DNA from: Citrobacter koseri ATCC BAA-895
Lineage (GTDB): Bacteria; Pseudomonadota; Gammaproteobacteria; Enterobacterales; Enterobacteriaceae
Direction of reading: 5' to 3'
Assembly: GCF_000018045.1 (NCBI RefSeq)
Contig: NC_009792.1
Location: 4,216,001-4,280,000 of the forward strand
Length of the DNA: 64,000 nt
This document shows, piece after piece, positions 25,258 to 34,464 of this stretch. The translations under genes and the position numbers were made by a program. The notes beneath the pieces were generated by a model that searched no databases, was not told the DNA's origin, and saw only the letters and a list, made by a program, of their open reading frames with translations. Each line of letters opens with the position of its first letter. Within the stretch, counting starts at the first letter, position 1.

Positions 25258-25809
25258 TTAATTTGTTGCGCCCGCAGGCGGTGTCGCTTCATTATTGCCT
25301 TCAGTTGGCGCTGGCGCATCGCCAGAATTCTTATTGTCGTCCCCTTTACTGTTGTAAAGGAACTGACCAATCATGTCTTCAAGCACCATCGCGGACTTGG
25401 TGTCCTGAATAGTGTCTCCATCTTTGAGGATAGACGTTCCCAGTTCAGGATCTTCAAACCCGACGTTTAACGCCAGATATTGCTCCCCCAGCAGGCCAGA
25501 GGTGCGGATACTCAGCGAACTGGTATCAGGAATGTGGTTATAGCGCTCTTCAATATCCAGCGTGACGCGCGGCAGGTAGGTTTTCGGATCCAGCGAGATA
25601 TCCGCAACCCGGCCGACAACCACCCCGCCAATGCGCACCGGAGAGCGCGCTTTCAGGCCGCCAATATTGTCGAAGGTCGCATAAATCGTGTAGGTCGGCT
25701 CCGTGCGCATTGAGGTGACATTGGCCGCTTTCAGGCAAACAAACAGCGCCGCCAGCAACGCAACCAGCAAGAAGATCCCTACCCAAATTTCACTTTTTTT
25801 CGTTTGCAT
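25258..25809 (-). CDS. mlaD: MCE-domain lipid transport protein MlaD
   Basis: A 183-residue protein with one N-terminal membrane helix (WVGIFLLVALLAALFVCLKA) and a periplasmic MCE domain (ATFDNIGGLKARSPVRIGGV) that forms a hexameric ring over MlaE. The C-terminal tail is low in complexity (Asn/Ala/Pro/Gly). The ATG at 25809 is the usual start; five codons upstream an alternative is not conserved. Four bp after mlaE. Confidence 0.96.
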   Translation of the reverse strand: MQTKKSEIWVGIFLLVALLAALFVCLKAANVTSMRTEPTYTIYATFDNIGGLKARSPVRIGGVVVGRVADISLDPKTYLPRVTLDIEERYNHIPDTSSLSIRTSGLLGEQYLALNVGFEDPELGTSILKDGDTIQDTKSAMVLEDMIGQFLYNSKGDDNKNSGDAPAPTEGNNEATPPAGATN

Positions 25810-25813
25810 GAAC

Positions 25814-26596
25814 TCAATTCCCAAACATCAGTGCGGTCAACACAAAATCCAGACCCAGAACGGCCAAAGACGAGTGCACAACGGTGCGCGTGGTTGCGCG
25901 GCTAATCCCGGCAGAGGTCGGAATCGCGTCATACCCATTGAACAGCGCAATCCACGTTACCGTGATGGCGAACACCACGCTCTTAATCAAACAGTTCACG
26001 AGATCCAGACGCCAGTCGACGGCATCCTGCATCGCCGACCAGAAGAAACCGGCATCGATCCCCTTCCAGCTAACGCCAACCAGCGATCCACCCCAGATGC
26101 CAACAGCCACGAAGATAATCGTCAGCAGCGGCAGCGAAATCACCCCCGCCCACAGGCGCGGAGAGATCACCCGGCGCAGCGGATCGACGGCCATCATTTC
26201 CATACTGGAGAGCTGCTCAGTCGCTCGCATAAGACCAATTTCTGCGGTCAGCGCAGACCCTGCGCGCCCGGCAAACAGCAACGCCGCGACAACCGGCCCC
26301 AGTTCACGCAGCAATGAAAGCGCCACCAGCATACCCAGGCTGGTTTCCGCGCTGTAGGTCGTCAGAACCAGATAGCCCTGCAACCCGAGCACCATGCCGA
26401 TAAAAACGCCAGAGACGATAATAATGAGCATCGACAGGACGCCCACATTATAGAGCTGACGCACCAGCAGTGGCGCATGCTTGCGAAATTCCGGCTTACC
26501 AATCACCGCATTGAATAACATTAACCCGGCACGCCCGAACGTTCTGAGGGTTTTGATCCCCCGGTGTCCAAGCGCTGCCAGCGCATTTAACAGCAT
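25814..26596 (-). CDS. mlaE: ABC transporter permease MlaE
   Basis: A 260-residue integral membrane permease of the phospholipid ABC transporter, beginning MLLNALAALGHRGIKTLRTFG. Several membrane segments and the MlaE-family signature around LLFAGRAGSALTAEIGLMRA are visible. Seven bp after mlaF. Confidence 0.97.
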   Translation of the reverse strand: MLLNALAALGHRGIKTLRTFGRAGLMLFNAVIGKPEFRKHAPLLVRQLYNVGVLSMLIIIVSGVFIGMVLGLQGYLVLTTYSAETSLGMLVALSLLRELGPVVAALLFAGRAGSALTAEIGLMRATEQLSSMEMMAVDPLRRVISPRLWAGVISLPLLTIIFVAVGIWGGSLVGVSWKGIDAGFFWSAMQDAVDWRLDLVNCLIKSVVFAITVTWIALFNGYDAIPTSAGISRATTRTVVHSSLAVLGLDFVLTALMFGN

Positions 26597-26603
26597 GAGT
26601 GGC

Positions 26604-27416
26604 TTAACTCCCTGTTTCGAGTAAATCGGAGTGATAATCGCCCGCCGGATAGCGGAACGGAACCGGCCCGTCGGCAATACCGTCCAGGAACTGGCGGACG
26701 CGCGGGTCGGCATTTTCTTGCAGTTCCTTCGCGCTACCGTGCGCCACGATTTTTTTGTCCGCCATAATCCAGGCGTGATCGGCGATGCTCAGCACCTCCG
26801 GCACATCGTGGGACACGACAACGCAGGTTACGCCCAGCGTGCTGTTCAGTTCTGAAATCAGCTTCACCAGTACGCCCATCGTAATCGGGTCCTGACCCAC
26901 AAACGGCTCATCGAACATAATGAGGTCGGGTTCCAGCGCAATAGCACGGGCTAATGCCGCACGCCGCGCCATCCCCCCGGACAGTTCAGAGGGCATGAGC
27001 TTTGCCGCGCCGCGCAGACCAACGGCTTCCAGTTTCATCATCACCGTGCTTTTCAACAGCGGCGCGGGTAAATTCGTGTGCTCCCGCAGCGGGTAGGCTA
27101 CGTTATCAAACACGTTCATGTCGGTGAACAGCGCCCCCGACTGAAACAGCATGCTCATCCGTTTTCGTACCGTGTACAACCGCGAGCGAGACATAGCAGG
27201 TACGTTTTCGCCATCAAACAGTATTTCCCCGCTATCCGGCGGGATCTGTCCGCCAATCAGTCGTAACAGCGTGGTTTTACCGATCCCCGATGGCCCCATG
27301 ATCGCCGTGATCTTCCCGCGTGGCACGGTCAGGGAAATATTATCGAAAATGCAGCGGTCGCCACGCGAAAAGCTGACGTCGCGCATATCGACTAAATTCG
27401 CCACAGACTGACCCAT
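26604..27416 (-). CDS. mlaF: ABC transporter ATP-binding protein MlaF
   Basis: A 270-residue ATPase with Walker A GPSGIGKTT, the signature LSGGMARR, Walker B LIMFDEPFVGQDP and switch His in VVVSHDV. It powers the MlaFEDB complex that maintains outer-membrane lipid asymmetry. The start at 27416 (MGQSVANLVDMRDVSF) matches E. coli within one residue. First gene of the operon; divergent from yrbG. Confidence 0.97.
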   Translation of the reverse strand: MGQSVANLVDMRDVSFSRGDRCIFDNISLTVPRGKITAIMGPSGIGKTTLLRLIGGQIPPDSGEILFDGENVPAMSRSRLYTVRKRMSMLFQSGALFTDMNVFDNVAYPLREHTNLPAPLLKSTVMMKLEAVGLRGAAKLMPSELSGGMARRAALARAIALEPDLIMFDEPFVGQDPITMGVLVKLISELNSTLGVTCVVVSHDVPEVLSIADHAWIMADKKIVAHGSAKELQENADPRVRQFLDGIADGPVPFRYPAGDYHSDLLETGS

Positions 27417-27628
27417 TGATTCATCCTTTGTATCGCCTTGTTGATCTAAGCATGGCGCTGAATTTAGCCATGAACCCAACATATTTACAGAATATTACCT
27501 GCCCTGGTTAGCTAAAGCTGGCATTTGTTTTACTTTTTAGCCGCATAAAGTCAAAATTAAGACTTCGTTACGGCTTCCAGAAGATCCCTCCAGTGGACCG
27601 GCGAGTATACCTGAAGAAAGGACTTTAG

Positions 27629-28606
27629 ATGCTTTTAGCTACGGCGCTGTTAATTATTGGTTTACTTCTGGTGGTCTACAGCGCCGATCGTCTGGTGTTT
27701 GCCGCATCGATTTTGTGCCGGGCAGTGGGGATTCCTCCGCTCATTATCGGGATGACGGTCGTCAGTATCGGAACATCATTACCGGAGATAATTGTCTCGG
27801 TTGCCGCGTCGCTTCACGGGCAACTGGACTTAGCCGTAGGCACCGCGCTCGGCTCCAACATCATCAATATCTTGCTGATTCTGGGCCTAGCGGCGCTGTT
27901 TCACCCTTTTACCGTGCATTCTGATGTTTTGCGCCGCGAATTGCCGCTAATGTTATTTGTCAGTGTGCTGGCGGGTTCCGTCCTGCACGATGGCGAGCTG
28001 AGCCGTAGCGACGGAATCTTTCTTCTGCTGCTGGCCGTGCTATGGCTGCTGTTCATTGTTAAGATCGCGCGCCTGGCGGAGCGGCAGGGAAATGACAGCC
28101 TCACCCGGGAGCAGGTGGCGGAACTGCCGCGCGAAGGCGGCTTACCCGTCGCGTTTTTGTGGCTGGGTATCGCGCTGATTATTATGCCGATGGCGACGCG
28201 GATGGTGGTTGATAACGCCACCGTACTGGCGAACTACTTCGCCATGAGCGAACTGACTATCGGCCTGACGGTGATTGCGATTGGCACCAGCCTGCCGGAG
28301 CTGGCGACGGCGATCGCGGGCATCCGCAAAGGTGAAAATGATATCGCCATTGGCAACATTATCGGCGCCAATATTTCTAATATCGCCATCGTTCTGGGGC
28401 TGCCTGCATTGATTACGCCAGGCGACGTCAACCCGCTGGCGTTTGGGCGTGACTATAGCGTGATGCTGTTAGTGAGCATTGTTTTGGCATTGCTGTGCTG
28501 GCGGCGTCCGCGCCAGATTGGTCGGGGCGCTGGCGTGCTGCTGACCGGCGGTTTTATCGTATGGCTGGCGATGCTGTACTGGCTATCGCCGCTTCTTATT
28601 GGATAA
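27629..28606 (+). CDS. yrbG: Calcium/sodium antiporter-like membrane protein YrbG
   Basis: A 325-residue member of the Ca2+:cation antiporter superfamily. Two inverted alpha repeats each carry GTSLPE (first near SIGTSLPEIIVS, second AIGTSLPELATA) and a partner motif (ALGSNIINI; IIGANISNI). About ten membrane helices. Physiological substrate is not established. First gene of the yrbG-kdsD-kdsC-lptCAB cluster; kdsD starts 14 bp downstream. Confidence 0.95.
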   Translation: MLLATALLIIGLLLVVYSADRLVFAASILCRAVGIPPLIIGMTVVSIGTSLPEIIVSVAASLHGQLDLAVGTALGSNIINILLILGLAALFHPFTVHSDVLRRELPLMLFVSVLAGSVLHDGELSRSDGIFLLLLAVLWLLFIVKIARLAERQGNDSLTREQVAELPREGGLPVAFLWLGIALIIMPMATRMVVDNATVLANYFAMSELTIGLTVIAIGTSLPELATAIAGIRKGENDIAIGNIIGANISNIAIVLGLPALITPGDVNPLAFGRDYSVMLLVSIVLALLCWRRPRQIGRGAGVLLTGGFIVWLAMLYWLSPLLIG

Positions 28607-28620
28607 CGGGAAAACGGACT

Positions 28621-29607
28621 ATGTCGCACTTAGCGTTACAACCGGGTTTTGACTTTCAGAAAGCAGGCAAAGACGTCCTGGAGATTGAACGTGAAGGCCT
28701 GGCGGAGCTTGACCAATACATCGACCAGAACTTCACGCTCGCCTGTGAAAAAATCTTCTCGTGCACAGGCAAAGTCGTTGTCATGGGGATGGGAAAATCA
28801 GGTCATATCGGGCGGAAAATGGCCGCCACCTTTGCCAGCACTGGCACTTCCGCCTTTTTTGTTCACCCAGGCGAGGCCGCGCATGGCGATCTCGGCATGG
28901 TCACCTCGCAGGATGTGGTGATCGCGATTTCCAACTCTGGCGAATCCAATGAGATTGCCGCATTAATCCCGGTTCTCAAACGCTTGCAGGTGCCGCTGAT
29001 TTGTATCACCGGGCGGCCAGAAAGCAGCATGGCGCGTGCGGCGGATGTGCATCTGTGTGTTAAAGTGCCGAAAGAAGCCTGCCCGTTGGGTCTGGCGCCG
29101 ACCAGCAGCACCACGGCTACGCTGGTCATGGGCGATGCGCTCGCGGTCGCGTTATTAAAAGCCCGCGGCTTTACCGCCGAAGATTTTGCGTTGTCGCATC
29201 CGGGCGGCGCACTTGGCCGTAAACTTCTGCTGCGCGTTAACGATATCATGCACACCGGCGATGAAATCCCGCATGTGAATAAAAACGCCAGCCTGCGTGA
29301 TGCCCTGCTGGAAATTACGCGTAAAAATCTCGGCATGACCGTCATTTGTGATGACACAATGAAGATTGACGGCATCTTTACCGATGGCGACTTGCGTCGT
29401 GTTTTCGATATGGGTGTGGATGTTCGCCAGTTAGGGATTGCCGACGTCATGACGCCAGGGGGAATTCGCGTTCGCCCCGGTATTCTCGCCGTTAACGCCC
29501 TGAACTTAATGCAGTCCCGTCATATCACCTCCGTTTTGGTTGCTGATGGCGACCAGTTACTGGGTGTGTTACATATGCATGATTTACTGCGTGCAGGCGT
29601 AGTGTAG
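28621..29607 (+). CDS. kdsD: D-arabinose 5-phosphate isomerase
   Basis: A 328-residue enzyme converting ribulose-5-P to arabinose-5-P, the first step of KDO synthesis for LPS. An SIS domain (VVVMGMGKSGHIGRKMAATF, SNSGESNEIAAL) is followed by two CBS domains from about residue 205 to the end. ATG at 28621 matches the family; the frame is open upstream within yrbG but not conserved. Confidence 0.97.
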   Translation: MSHLALQPGFDFQKAGKDVLEIEREGLAELDQYIDQNFTLACEKIFSCTGKVVVMGMGKSGHIGRKMAATFASTGTSAFFVHPGEAAHGDLGMVTSQDVVIAISNSGESNEIAALIPVLKRLQVPLICITGRPESSMARAADVHLCVKVPKEACPLGLAPTSSTTATLVMGDALAVALLKARGFTAEDFALSHPGGALGRKLLLRVNDIMHTGDEIPHVNKNASLRDALLEITRKNLGMTVICDDTMKIDGIFTDGDLRRVFDMGVDVRQLGIADVMTPGGIRVRPGILAVNALNLMQSRHITSVLVADGDQLLGVLHMHDLLRAGVV

Positions 29608-29626
29608 AAACTCAAGGATAAAAGAA

Positions 29627-30193
29627 ATGAGTAAAGCAGGTGCGTCGCTTGCGACCTGTTATGGCCCCGTCAGTACACAGGTTATCGCCCAGGCGGAAAA
29701 CATCCGTCTGCTCATCCTCGATGTGGATGGCGTGCTGTCTGATGGTCTGATTTATATGGGCAACAACGGTGAAGAGCTGAAGGCCTTTAACGTCCGTGAT
29801 GGCTACGGCATTCGCTGTGCGCTCACTTCCGGGATTGAGGTCGCTATTATTACCGGACGAAAGGCTAAACTTGTAGAAGATCGCTGTGCCACCCTGGGGA
29901 TCACGCATCTCTATCAGGGGCAGTCGGACAAACTTATCGCGTTTGGCGACCTGCTCGATAAGCTGGGCGTTGCGCCTGAAAATGTGGCTTACGTCGGTGA
30001 CGATCTGATCGACTGGCCGGTGATGGAAAAAGTGGGTCTGAGCGTTGCGGTCGCTGATGCGCATCCGCTCCTGATCCCTCGCGCCGACTATGTGACGCAT
30101 ATCGCCGGTGGACGCGGCGCGGTGCGGGAAGTGTGCGATCTACTCTTGCTGGCGCAGGGTAAGCTTGATGAGGCCAAAGGGCAATCGATATGA
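29627..30193 (+). CDS. kdsC: 3-deoxy-D-manno-octulosonate 8-phosphate phosphatase
   Basis: A 188-residue HAD-superfamily phosphatase producing KDO from KDO-8-P. The nucleophile motif LDVDGVLSDG has D32 and D34; the later motif YVGDDLIDWPVM supplies the metal-binding Asp pair. It overlaps lptC by 4 bp (ATGA), linking KDO synthesis to LPS export. Confidence 0.97.
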   Translation: MSKAGASLATCYGPVSTQVIAQAENIRLLILDVDGVLSDGLIYMGNNGEELKAFNVRDGYGIRCALTSGIEVAIITGRKAKLVEDRCATLGITHLYQGQSDKLIAFGDLLDKLGVAPENVAYVGDDLIDWPVMEKVGLSVAVADAHPLLIPRADYVTHIAGGRGAVREVCDLLLLAQGKLDEAKGQSI

Positions 30194-30765
30194 GTAAAAC
30201 CAGACGTTGGGTTATCATTCTACTGTCGTTGGCCGTACTGGTGTTGATCGGAATTAATCTGGCGGATAAAGACGATCCTGCTCAGGTTGTGGTGAACACC
30301 AGCGATCCGACTTATAAGAGCGAGCATACCGATACGGTCGTCTATAGCCCGGAAGGCGCGTTGAACTATCGTCTTATTGCGCAGCACGTTGAATATTATT
30401 CAGAACAGGCGCTTTCGTGGTTTACCCAACCGGTATTAACCACCTTTGATAAAGATAAAGTCCCGACATGGTCGATTAAAGCGGATAAGGCGAAATTGAC
30501 CGAAGACCGGATGCTCTATCTGTATGGTCACGTTGAAGTCAATGCGCTGGCGCCTGACGCTCAACTACGCAGAATCACGACGGATAACGCGACGATCAAC
30601 CTGGTGACGCAGGATGTCACCTCTGAAGATCTGGTCACGTTATACGGAACAACATTTAACTCCAGCGGACTGAAAATGCGCGGCAACTTACGCAGCAAGA
30701 ACGCCGAGCTGATTGAAAAGGTTAGAACCTCCTATGAAATTCAAAACAAACAAACTCAGCCTTAA
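30190..30765 (+). CDS. lptC: LPS export protein LptC
   Basis: A 191-residue bitopic inner-membrane protein that hands LPS from LptB2FG to LptA. One N-terminal helix (WVIILLSLAVLVLIGINLA) is followed by a periplasmic beta-jellyroll (YSPEGALNYRLIAQHVEYY). Its end overlaps the start of lptA by 32 bp. Confidence 0.97.
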   Translation: MSKTRRWVIILLSLAVLVLIGINLADKDDPAQVVVNTSDPTYKSEHTDTVVYSPEGALNYRLIAQHVEYYSEQALSWFTQPVLTTFDKDKVPTWSIKADKAKLTEDRMLYLYGHVEVNALAPDAQLRRITTDNATINLVTQDVTSEDLVTLYGTTFNSSGLKMRGNLRSKNAELIEKVRTSYEIQNKQTQP

Positions 30766-31288
30766 TCTTGTGCTTGCCAGCACACTTCTGGCCGCCAGTC
30801 TTCCGGCGTTCGCGGTCACCGGCGATACCGAACAACCGATTCATATTGAATCGGACCAGCAGTCACTGGATATGCAGGGTAACGTGGTGACGTTTACCGG
30901 AAATGTCGTCGTGACTCAGGGCACCATCAAAATCAATGCCGACAAAGTGGTCGTCACCCGTCCGGGCGGCGAGCAAGGCAAAGAGGTGATCGACGGCTTC
31001 GGCAACCCGGCGACGTTTTATCAGATGCAGGACAACGGCAAGCCGGTAAAAGGCCATGCCCAAAAAATGCATTATGAGCTGGCGAAAGATTTCGTCGTCC
31101 TGACCGGTAACGCCTACCTGGAGCAGCTCGACAGCAACATCACCGGCGATAAGATCACTTACCTGGTGAAAGAGCAGAAAATGCAGGCGTTCAGCGAAAA
31201 AGGCAAACGTGTAACGACGGTTCTGGTGCCGTCGCAGTTGCAGGACAAAAACAAAGACCAGGCCCCGGCACAGAAGAAGGGTAACTAA
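30734..31288 (+). CDS. lptA: Periplasmic LPS bridge protein LptA
   Basis: A 184-residue periplasmic protein (E. coli: 185) that oligomerises into the LPS bridge. The signal peptide MKFKTNKLSLNLVLASTLLA ends at SLPAFA-VTG. IHIESDQQSLDMQGNVVTFTG and NVVVTQGTIKINADKVVV form the OstA-like jellyroll. ATG at 30734 is preceded by a ribosome site within lptC; the in-frame ATG seven codons earlier would spoil the signal peptide. Confidence 0.97.
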   Translation: MKFKTNKLSLNLVLASTLLAASLPAFAVTGDTEQPIHIESDQQSLDMQGNVVTFTGNVVVTQGTIKINADKVVVTRPGGEQGKEVIDGFGNPATFYQMQDNGKPVKGHAQKMHYELAKDFVVLTGNAYLEQLDSNITGDKITYLVKEQKMQAFSEKGKRVTTVLVPSQLQDKNKDQAPAQKKGN

Positions 31289-31294
31289 TTCGTT

Positions 31295-32020
31295 ATGGCA
31301 ACATTAACTGCAAAGAATCTTGCGAAAGCCTATAAAGGCCGTCGCGTGGTGGAAGATGTCAGCCTGACCGTGAATTCCGGGGAGATCGTCGGTCTGCTCG
31401 GGCCGAACGGCGCAGGTAAAACCACTACCTTCTACATGGTGGTGGGCATTGTGCCGCGCGACGCTGGCAACATTATTATTGACGATGAAGACATCAGCCT
31501 GCTGCCGCTGCATGCCCGCGCGCGTCGCGGTATTGGCTATTTACCGCAGGAAGCCTCCATTTTCCGCCGTCTGAGCGTGTTTGATAACCTGATGGCGGTG
31601 CTGCAAATTCGTGACGATCTCACGACCGAACAGCGTGAAGACCGTGCCAATGAACTGATGGAAGAGTTCCACATCGAGCATCTGCGCGACAGCCTCGGAC
31701 AAGCGTTGTCCGGCGGTGAACGCCGCCGTGTGGAGATTGCCCGCGCGCTGGCCGCAAATCCGAAATTTATCCTGCTGGATGAACCGTTTGCAGGCGTTGA
31801 CCCGATTTCCGTCATCGACATCAAACGCATTATCGAGCACCTGCGCGACAGCGGTCTCGGCGTTCTGATTACCGACCACAACGTTCGTGAAACGCTGGCG
31901 GTGTGTGAACGCGCGTATATTGTCAGCCAGGGGCATCTGATCGCACACGGCACACCGACAGAAATCCTGCAAGACGAGCACGTTAAGCGCGTATACCTTG
32001 GGGAAGACTTCAGACTCTGA
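31295..32020 (+). CDS. lptB: LPS export ABC transporter ATPase LptB
   Basis: A 241-residue cytoplasmic ATPase that drives LPS extraction in LptB2FG. Walker A GPNGAGKTT, Q-loop YLPQEASIF, signature LSGGERRRVEIARAL, Walker B FILLDEPFAGVDP and switch His (LITDHNV) are all intact. Six bp after lptA and 47 bp before rpoN. Confidence 0.98.
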   Translation: MATLTAKNLAKAYKGRRVVEDVSLTVNSGEIVGLLGPNGAGKTTTFYMVVGIVPRDAGNIIIDDEDISLLPLHARARRGIGYLPQEASIFRRLSVFDNLMAVLQIRDDLTTEQREDRANELMEEFHIEHLRDSLGQALSGGERRRVEIARALAANPKFILLDEPFAGVDPISVIDIKRIIEHLRDSGLGVLITDHNVRETLAVCERAYIVSQGHLIAHGTPTEILQDEHVKRVYLGEDFRL

Positions 32021-32067
32021 TAGGGTAGAAGACTGCGACGTCACAGCGGGAGAAAACGACTCTGAAC

Positions 32068-33501
32068 ATGAAGCAAGGTTTGCAACTCAGGCTCAGCCAA
32101 CAACTGGCGATGACGCCCCAGCTACAACAGGCCATCCGTCTGTTGCAGTTGTCTACGCTGGAACTTCAGCAGGAACTTCAGCAAGCGCTGGAGAGTAATC
32201 CGCTGCTTGAGCAAACCGATCTTCACGATGAAATCGACACGCGCGAAACCCAGGACAACGAAGCCCTGGATACCGCAGACGCGCTCGAACAGAAAGAGAT
32301 GCCCGAAGAGCTGCCGCTTGACGCCAGCTGGGATGAGATTTACACCGCAGGTACGCCGTCCGGCACCAGCGGCGACTACATCGACGACGAGCTGCCGGTG
32401 TACCAGGGCGAAACCACGCAGTCCCTCCAGGACTACCTGATGTGGCAAGTCGGGCTGACTCCGTTCTCGGATACCGATCGCGCGATTGCCACCTCAATTG
32501 TCGATGCCGTTGATGATACCGGCTATCTCACCATTTCGCTGGATGACATTCTCGAAAGCATCGGCGATGAAGAGATCGGCCTCGATGAAATAGAAGCGGT
32601 ACTCAAACGCGTTCAGCGCTTCGATCCCATCGGCGTGGCGGCGAAAGATCTCCGTGACTGCCTGCTGATCCAGCTCTCACAGTTCGATAAATCCACGCCC
32701 TGGCTGGAAGACGCCCGGTTGATCATCAGCGATCACCTCGATCTGCTGGCCAATCATGACTTCCGCACCCTGATGCGCGTTACGCGGCTGAAAGAAGAGG
32801 TACTGAAAGAGGCGGTCAATCTTATCCAGTCGCTCGATCCCAGACCGGGTCAGTCTATCCAGACCGGCGAACCTGAATATGTGATCCCGGATGTGCTGGT
32901 GCGTAAGCATAACGGTTACTGGATGGTGGAGCTGAACGGCGACAGCATTCCCCGTCTACAGATCAATCAACATTATGCCGCCCTGTGCAACGGCGCGCGT
33001 AATGATGCCGACAGCCAGTTCATTCGCAGCAACCTTCAGGATGCGAAGTGGCTGATCAAAAGTCTGGAAAGTCGCAACGACACCCTGTTACGCGTGAGCC
33101 GCTGTATTGTTGAGCAGCAGCAGGCCTTCTTCGAGCAAGGCGAAGAGTTTATGAAACCGATGGTGCTGGCGGACATCGCCCAGGCCGTCGAGATGCACGA
33201 ATCGACGATTTCCCGTGTGACCACGCAGAAGTATCTGCACAGTCCACGCGGCATTTTTGAACTGAAGTATTTCTTTTCCAGCCATGTGAATACCGAAGGC
33301 GGAGGCGAAGCCTCTTCCACGGCGATACGTGCGCTGGTGAAGAAATTAATTGCTGCGGAGAACCCCGCGAAGCCGCTGAGCGACAGCAAGTTAACCTCTA
33401 TGTTGTCGGATCAGGGTATCATGGTGGCGCGCCGCACCGTTGCGAAGTACCGAGAGTCTTTATCCATTCCGCCGTCCAATCAGCGCAAACAGCTGGTTTG
33501 A
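32068..33501 (+). CDS. rpoN: RNA polymerase sigma-54 factor
   Basis: A 477-residue alternative sigma factor for nitrogen-related and other activator-dependent promoters. Region I is Gln/Leu-rich (MKQGLQLRLSQQLAMTPQLQ), region II is acidic (about residues 50-120), region III contains the core-binding and helix-turn-helix segments (ADIAQAVEMHESTISRVT), and the RpoN box ARRTVAKYRE lies near the C-terminus. Leads the hpf-ptsN-rapZ-npr group. Confidence 0.98.
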   Translation: MKQGLQLRLSQQLAMTPQLQQAIRLLQLSTLELQQELQQALESNPLLEQTDLHDEIDTRETQDNEALDTADALEQKEMPEELPLDASWDEIYTAGTPSGTSGDYIDDELPVYQGETTQSLQDYLMWQVGLTPFSDTDRAIATSIVDAVDDTGYLTISLDDILESIGDEEIGLDEIEAVLKRVQRFDPIGVAAKDLRDCLLIQLSQFDKSTPWLEDARLIISDHLDLLANHDFRTLMRVTRLKEEVLKEAVNLIQSLDPRPGQSIQTGEPEYVIPDVLVRKHNGYWMVELNGDSIPRLQINQHYAALCNGARNDADSQFIRSNLQDAKWLIKSLESRNDTLLRVSRCIVEQQQAFFEQGEEFMKPMVLADIAQAVEMHESTISRVTTQKYLHSPRGIFELKYFFSSHVNTEGGGEASSTAIRALVKKLIAAENPAKPLSDSKLTSMLSDQGIMVARRTVAKYRESLSIPPSNQRKQLV

Positions 33502-33523
33502 ACCAACCGATAAGGAAGACACT

Positions 33524-33811
33524 ATGCAGCTCAACATCACTGGAAATAACGTCGAAATTACTGAAGCCCTGCGCGACTTTGTCTCAACCAAATTCGCCAA
33601 ACTTGAGCAGTATTTTGACAGGATTAATCAGGTCTACGTTGTTTTGAAAGTGGAGAAGGTAACACACATCTCGGATGCGACACTGCATGTAAACGGTGGC
33701 GAAATTCACGCCAGCGCGGAAGGTCAGGATATGTATGCCGCCATTGACGGTTTGATCGATAAACTGGCAAGGCAGCTAACGAAACACAAAGATAAACTGA
33801 AACAACACTAA
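33524..33811 (+). CDS. hpf: Ribosome hibernation promoting factor (short HPF)
   Basis: A 95-residue protein that binds the 30S decoding region and, with RMF, converts 70S ribosomes to 100S dimers in stationary phase. MQLNITGNNVEITEALRDFV and DRINQVYVVLKVEKV match. The ATG at 33524 follows AAGGAAG and gives family length. Confidence 0.97.
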   Translation: MQLNITGNNVEITEALRDFVSTKFAKLEQYFDRINQVYVVLKVEKVTHISDATLHVNGGEIHASAEGQDMYAAIDGLIDKLARQLTKHKDKLKQH

Positions 33812-33839
33812 TTGTCCGGGCAGTTAGCGAGTGCAGGAC

Positions 33840-33864
33840 GGCCTGTTGTGACGCACAACAGGCC
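33840..33864 (+). other. Perfect 11-bp stem hairpin between hpf and ptsN
   Basis: GGCCTGTTGTG-ACG-CACAACAGGCC lies in the 125-bp hpf-ptsN gap. No T-run follows (ATTTGTAC), so it is unlikely to be a full terminator; a processing or stabilising role is possible. Confidence 0.65.
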
Positions 33865-33936
33865 ATTTGTACAGTTAGCGCTCCGAATCTGCCTCATCAG
33901 GAATCATCCTGATGGAACAGGTTCTTAGGTGAAATT

Positions 33937-34428
33937 ATGACAAATAACGATACGACTCTACAACTGAGCAGCGTACTTAACCAGGAATGTACGCGCAGCG
34001 GCGTTCACTGCCAGAGCAAAAAACGTGCGCTGGAGATTATCAGTGAACTGGCGGCAAAACAGCTCAGCCTGCCTCCGCAGGTGGTATTTGAAGCAATCCT
34101 GACGCGTGAGAAAATGGGCAGTACCGGCATTGGCAATGGTATCGCCATCCCGCACGGCAAGCTGGAAGAAGATACGCTGCGCGCCGTCGGCGTGTTCGTC
34201 CAACTCGAAACGCCTATCGCTTTCGATGCCATTGATAATCAACCGGTCGATCTGCTTTTCGCCCTGCTGGTGCCCGCAGATCAGACCAAAACGCATCTGC
34301 ATACACTGTCGCTGGTCGCTAAACGTCTGGCGGATAAAACCATCTGCCGCCGTCTGCGCGCCGCGCAGAGTGACGAAGAGCTGTATCAAATCATCACTGA
34401 CACCGAAGGTGGAAAGGATGAGGCATAA
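33937..34428 (+). CDS. ptsN: Nitrogen-PTS enzyme IIA (EIIA-Ntr)
   Basis: A 163-residue regulatory PTS protein phosphorylated on His73 (IAIPHGK). It receives phosphate from Npr and controls potassium transport and stress pathways. No sugar permease is linked to it. Follows rpoN-hpf and precedes rapZ in the usual order. Confidence 0.97.
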   Translation: MTNNDTTLQLSSVLNQECTRSGVHCQSKKRALEIISELAAKQLSLPPQVVFEAILTREKMGSTGIGNGIAIPHGKLEEDTLRAVGVFVQLETPIAFDAIDNQPVDLLFALLVPADQTKTHLHTLSLVAKRLADKTICRRLRAAQSDEELYQIITDTEGGKDEA

Positions 34429-34464
34429 CCACCCAATGGCATCTGTTGTGAGGAGAAACGGTAC

